DNA from: Acidobacteriaceae bacterium
GTDB lineage: Bacteria > Acidobacteriota > Terriglobia > Terriglobales > Acidobacteriaceae
Assembly: GCA_003132825.1 (NCBI GenBank)
Contig: PKYX01000548.1
Coordinates: 7,208-15,981 of the forward strand
Direction of reading: 5' to 3'
Length of the DNA stretch: 8,774 nt
In this document: in pieces, positions 5,963 to 8,774 of the stretch
Layout: each line of letters starts with the position of its first letter
Position numbering within the stretch: position 1 is the stretch's first letter
Translations under genes and position numbers: made by a program
The notes under the pieces: model-generated
The model's input: the letters and a program-made list of their open reading frames with translations, nothing else
What the model was told of the DNA's origin: nothing
Databases searched by the model: none

Positions 5963-6844
5963 ATGGAAACCATCTCCCGTCGTAACTTTGTGCGTTCGAG
6001 TGCACTGGCTGCAGCAGCCTCCTTTGTTTCAGCCCATTCTCCCTCCGCCTCGGCCGAGACTCCGTCCGCGAACGATACGGCGTTACCCGTGCAGCTCGGA
6101 CTCGCCAGCTACACGTTCCGCAACTTTAGCCGGTCGCAGCTGATCGGTTTCATGAAGCAGCTGAACCTCACCGCGCTCAACCCGAAAGATGTGAAGGATC
6201 ATCTGCCGTTCGACCCGCAAGAGGAGGCCAAGGCGCTGTCCGACTACGCCGCCGCCGGCATCCGGCTCCATGCGACCGGGGTGATCTACTTCGCAAAGAA
6301 TGAAGAGGAAGACATCCACGGCAAGTTCGAGTATTGCAAGCGAGCGGGCATTCCCGTGATTGTTGCCGGCGACCCATCGCTTGAGACTCTGCCGCGGATC
6401 GAGACATTTGTGAAGCAATATGACATCCGTATCGCGATCCACAATCACGGCCCAGAGGACAAGCAATGGGCTTCGCCGCTGGACATTCTGAAAGACATCA
6501 GGAACATGGACCCCCGCATTGGATGCTGCATCGATGTGGGGCACACGGTGCGCGCTGGTACCGATGTGTTGCTGGCCATCCACGCCGTCGGATCACGGCT
6601 CTTTAACGTGCATATGAAGGATCTAACAGATTTTCGGAGCAAGGAAAGCCAAGTCGCGGTCGGAGAGGGCGGGATGCCGGTGCGTGCGATCTTCGAAGCT
6701 CTGATCTCGACCAAGTACACGGGGTTCGTGGATCTCGAATACGAGGTGCACGCAGATGATCCGTTGCCGGGTGTCGCCAGCAGCTTCGCCTACATGCGTG
6801 GCGTTCTCGCTGGCATGGGATACCAGGCCACAGATGAGAAATAG
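5963..6844 (+). CDS. Tat-exported sugar phosphate isomerase/epimerase-like protein (xylose-isomerase-like TIM barrel)
   Basis: A 293-residue protein. The start at 5963 has AGGGGG 10 nt upstream and puts a twin-arginine signal (SRRNFVR, residues 5-11) at the N-terminus. The frame is open further upstream, but a longer start would bury this signal. Cleavage is likely near ASA-ET (31-32). The remainder is one xylose-isomerase-like TIM barrel: 'LGLASYTFRNFS' (45-56), 'GVIYF' (106-110), 'IRIAIHNHG' (155-163), 'CIDVGHTVRAG' (189-199), 'LFNVHMKD' (213-220), and 'GFVDLEYEV' (254-262) followed by 'DPLPGVASS'. Probable metal ligands are Asp191, His194, His217 and Glu259. Family enzymes isomerise, epimerise or dehydrate sugars or polyols. 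The substrate here is unknown. The gene overlaps the next by 11 bp (ATGAGAAATAG), indicating coupled translation. Export by Tat suggests the metal-bound fold acts in the periplasm. Confidence 0.9.
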   Translation: METISRRNFVRSSALAAAASFVSAHSPSASAETPSANDTALPVQLGLASYTFRNFSRSQLIGFMKQLNLTALNPKDVKDHLPFDPQEEAKALSDYAAAGIRLHATGVIYFAKNEEEDIHGKFEYCKRAGIPVIVAGDPSLETLPRIETFVKQYDIRIAIHNHGPEDKQWASPLDILKDIRNMDPRIGCCIDVGHTVRAGTDVLLAIHAVGSRLFNVHMKDLTDFRSKESQVAVGEGGMPVRAIFEALISTKYTGFVDLEYEVHADDPLPGVASSFAYMRGVLAGMGYQATDEK

Positions 6845-8693
6845 TCTCAAACCGCGAACCGCCGCTCCCGCCATCGTCATGCCGAATCTTCTAGCCGCAT
6901 TGGTCAGCCCCGGCGCGGGGCTCCTTATCCTATGTCTGATTCCCTCGGGGACCGGACAAGCGCAATCTTCCTATCCGCAACAGGCGGAGGCGCAGCATGA
7001 AAGTGCAGAGGGACTGGCCGACAGAACTGCGAACGGGCCGGCCGGGAGCTATCCGGAGTTGGTGGACATTACCGCTTCGACCGGCATTCAGTTCGAACAT
7101 CTTTCCAGCCCTGAACAGAAATTCATTGTGGAATCGATGAGCGGAGGCGTGGCGCTGATCGATTATGACCGCGATGGCTGGCCTGACATTTATTTCACCA
7201 ACGCCCAGAGCGTGGATATGGCTCTGCACGGCAGGAAGGCACGCAGCGCCCTCTATCACAACAATCGCGATGGGACATTTACGGACGTAACGGACAAGGC
7301 CGGCGTGGGATATCCCTGCTGGGCCATGGGGGCGATGGTAGGGGACTACAACAACGACGGGTGGCCTGACCTGCTGGTGACCTGTTTTGGTGGGGTGGTG
7401 CTCTATCGCAACAATGGCGACGGCACCTTTACCGACGTGACCAAAAGCGCCGGGCTGAGTGGCGACACCGAGTGGGCCACGGGAGCGGCCTTTGGAGATT
7501 ATGACGGCGACGGCTGGGACGACCTCTTCATCTCGCACTATGTGGATTTTCGCTTGAACGATATGGCGGCATTCGGTTCGAGCGACACCTGCAAATACCT
7601 GGGCATCGATGTGCAATGCGGCCCGCGCGGCCTGAAGGGATCTCCAGACAATCTGTACCACAACAACCGGGATGGAACCTTTAGCGATGTTTCCCAGAAA
7701 TCTGGCGTGGGTGATCCGGAGCACCGCTATGGCCTGACGGCGATCTGGTCGGACTTTGACCATGACGGCAAACTGGATCTTCTGGTCACAAACGACGGCC
7801 AGCCGAACTATCTTTATCAGGGGGATGGCGCAGGAAAATTCGTGGATGTCGGTTTTTCTTCCGGCGTGGCGCTCGACGCCGATGGCGCTGCCCAGGCCAA
7901 TATGGGAGTAGCCTTGGGCGACTTTCTGCATACCGGGAGCATGTCGCTGTTGATTTCGCACTTTGACAACGAGTATGCCGCCCTCTATCGCAATAACGGG
8001 GACCTGACTTTTACTGATATCTCGATTGCTTCGGGAATTGCGAAGGGCACCCGAGGATATGTGGGGTGGGGAGATGCGTTTGTCGATTTCAACAACGATG
8101 GCTGGGAGGATTTTTTCCTGGTCAACGGACATGTATATCCCCAGGTCGACAGCCTTCATTCCAGGCTCAAGTACTTTGAGCCCAAGCTGCTGTTTTTGAA
8201 TCAGCGGGATGGAACGTTTGCCGACATTAGCAAGCTGGCTGGAGCGGCCATCGAAGCTCCGCAGGTCAGCCGTGGACTGGCAGTGGGCGACCTCTTCAAC
8301 GATGGCAAGCTCGAAGCGGTGGTGGAGAATCTGGTAGGCAGGCCGATGATTCTGCGTCCCGAGGGCGGCCCGCGGAATCACTGGATCAGCTTTCAGCTGG
8401 AGGGGGTCAAGAGCAATCGTTTGGCTTTGAACGCTCGCGTGCGAGCAGTAGCCGGCGACCTGGTGCAGTCAAGCGAAGTGATCAGCGGCGGCAGCTACCT
8501 GTCGCAGAACGACCTCCGCATCCATTTTGGGCTGGGTAAGCATGAACGGGTTGATAAGGCAGTCGTCTTCTGGCCGGATGGTAGGGTGGAGACCCTGACC
8601 AATCTGTCTGCCGACCGTTTCTATGCGGTGCGGGAAGGCGCGGGAGTGGTTTCATCGAAACCCCCGGAGGCTGCCAATGTGGAGCGGCCCTGA
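6834..8693 (+). CDS. Secreted CRTAC1-type protein: FG-GAP/VCBS seven-bladed propeller with C-terminal ASPIC/UnbV domain
   Basis: A 619-residue protein. The start at 6834 lies inside the end of the isomerase-like gene (11-bp overlap). There is no strong ribosome binding site, consistent with coupling. An N-terminal hydrophobic segment (about 17-38) and 'GTGQAQ-SS' suggest a signal peptide, and residues 45-75 are a linker. Seven blade motifs of the calcium-binding DxDxDGxxD type start at 110, 171, 222, 307, 363, 418 and 486. The fifth (DFLHTGSMS) has lost most ligands. Blades are joined by recurring 'LYxNNxDGTFTDV' segments. Residues ~525-598 are the ASPIC/UnbV domain, with 'NARVRAVAGDLVQSSEV', 'GGSYLSQNDLRIHFGLG' and 'VVFWPDGRVETL'. 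Such proteins are extracellular and bind calcium. Roles proposed for relatives include carbohydrate or protein binding, but no reaction is established. The tail overlaps the next gene by 17 bp. Confidence 0.93.
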   Translation: MRNSLKPRTAAPAIVMPNLLAALVSPGAGLLILCLIPSGTGQAQSSYPQQAEAQHESAEGLADRTANGPAGSYPELVDITASTGIQFEHLSSPEQKFIVESMSGGVALIDYDRDGWPDIYFTNAQSVDMALHGRKARSALYHNNRDGTFTDVTDKAGVGYPCWAMGAMVGDYNNDGWPDLLVTCFGGVVLYRNNGDGTFTDVTKSAGLSGDTEWATGAAFGDYDGDGWDDLFISHYVDFRLNDMAAFGSSDTCKYLGIDVQCGPRGLKGSPDNLYHNNRDGTFSDVSQKSGVGDPEHRYGLTAIWSDFDHDGKLDLLVTNDGQPNYLYQGDGAGKFVDVGFSSGVALDADGAAQANMGVALGDFLHTGSMSLLISHFDNEYAALYRNNGDLTFTDISIASGIAKGTRGYVGWGDAFVDFNNDGWEDFFLVNGHVYPQVDSLHSRLKYFEPKLLFLNQRDGTFADISKLAGAAIEAPQVSRGLAVGDLFNDGKLEAVVENLVGRPMILRPEGGPRNHWISFQLEGVKSNRLALNARVRAVAGDLVQSSEVISGGSYLSQNDLRIHFGLGKHERVDKAVVFWPDGRVETLTNLSADRFYAVREGAGVVSSKPPEAANVERP

Positions 8694-8774
8694 GCCTCGC
8701 GAGGAGCCGCGACAGCCGGGGGGACGTGATGGTGAAGGGCGGTTGCCTCATCGGAAAAATTGGAGGCGGCGGAT
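8677..8774 (+). CDS. 5' end of a third operon gene, product unknown (partial)
   Basis: ATG at 8677 is preceded by GGAGG (8666-8670) with a 6-nt gap, the best ribosome binding site in this half of the window. The frame stays open to the window edge (32 codons plus two bases). It overlaps the 3' end of the CRTAC1-type gene by 17 bp in another frame, so it is very likely part of the same operon. The visible product starts 'MWSGPEPREEPRQPGGRDGE' and continues 'GRLPHRKNWRRR'. It is charged and Pro/Arg/Gly-rich, without a signal peptide so far. A basic stretch such as 'RKNWRRR' often comes just before a first transmembrane helix, so a membrane-anchored protein is possible. That is a guess. Relatives of the ASPIC propeller are often followed by TPR-type proteins, but nothing here shows one. 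Confidence 0.6.
   Translation, partial: MWSGPEPREEPRQPGGRDGEGRLPHRKNWRRR

Noticed and set aside
7240..8230. Repeated 'AACAAT..GATGGGAC' DNA segments as a tandem repeat or CRISPR-like array
   Set aside because: They are imperfect, irregularly spaced and in frame, and are explained by the recurring LYxNNxDGTFTDV segments of the propeller blades.
6930..8381. 483-codon ORF on the minus strand
   Set aside because: It lies fully antisense to the CRTAC1-type gene, whose domains are unmistakable. Codon bias of the repeated Asp/Gly/Asn motifs keeps the opposite frame open.

Overview
The window looks like chromosomal DNA from a soil-type Acidobacteriota (Terriglobia-like) bacterium. This is inferred from the protein set: a CRTAC1/ASPIC-UnbV beta-propeller protein, a Tat-exported xylose-isomerase-like TIM-barrel protein, exported serine hydrolases and a small exported one-domain protein. 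The DNA is moderately GC-rich. No transposase, integrase, CRISPR array, rRNA or intact tRNA was recognised.

Left part (1-930): the 3' end of a small antibiotic-biosynthesis-monooxygenase-like gene, a perfect 13-bp hairpin, then a small exported protein (288-626). About 300 bp without a credible gene follow. They contain a hairpin pair resembling the anticodon and variable arms of tRNA-Leu(CAA).

Middle part (930-5122), all on the minus strand: an exported prolyl oligopeptidase (POP, 3032-5122) is transcribed toward an exported type-B carboxylesterase (930-2531). Both have complete catalytic triads. The ~500 bp between them hold what looks like the frameshifted C-terminal end of an outer-membrane beta-barrel gene (2569-2810).

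A divergent gap (5123-5962) separates this block from the plus-strand genes. Short ORFs in the gap conflict between frames and none was recognised.

Right part (5963-8774), plus strand: three tightly packed, overlapping genes. They are a Tat-signal sugar-isomerase-like protein, a secreted seven-bladed FG-GAP/VCBS propeller with a C-terminal ASPIC/UnbV domain, and the 5' end of a third gene with a strong ribosome binding site. The 11-bp and 17-bp overlaps suggest one translationally coupled operon. All the full-length proteins in the window carry export signals, so the region appears devoted to extracytoplasmic hydrolysis and small-molecule or sugar processing. The right-hand operon, whose function is unknown, is the most interesting part. 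I see no clear sign of a defence system or mobile system.
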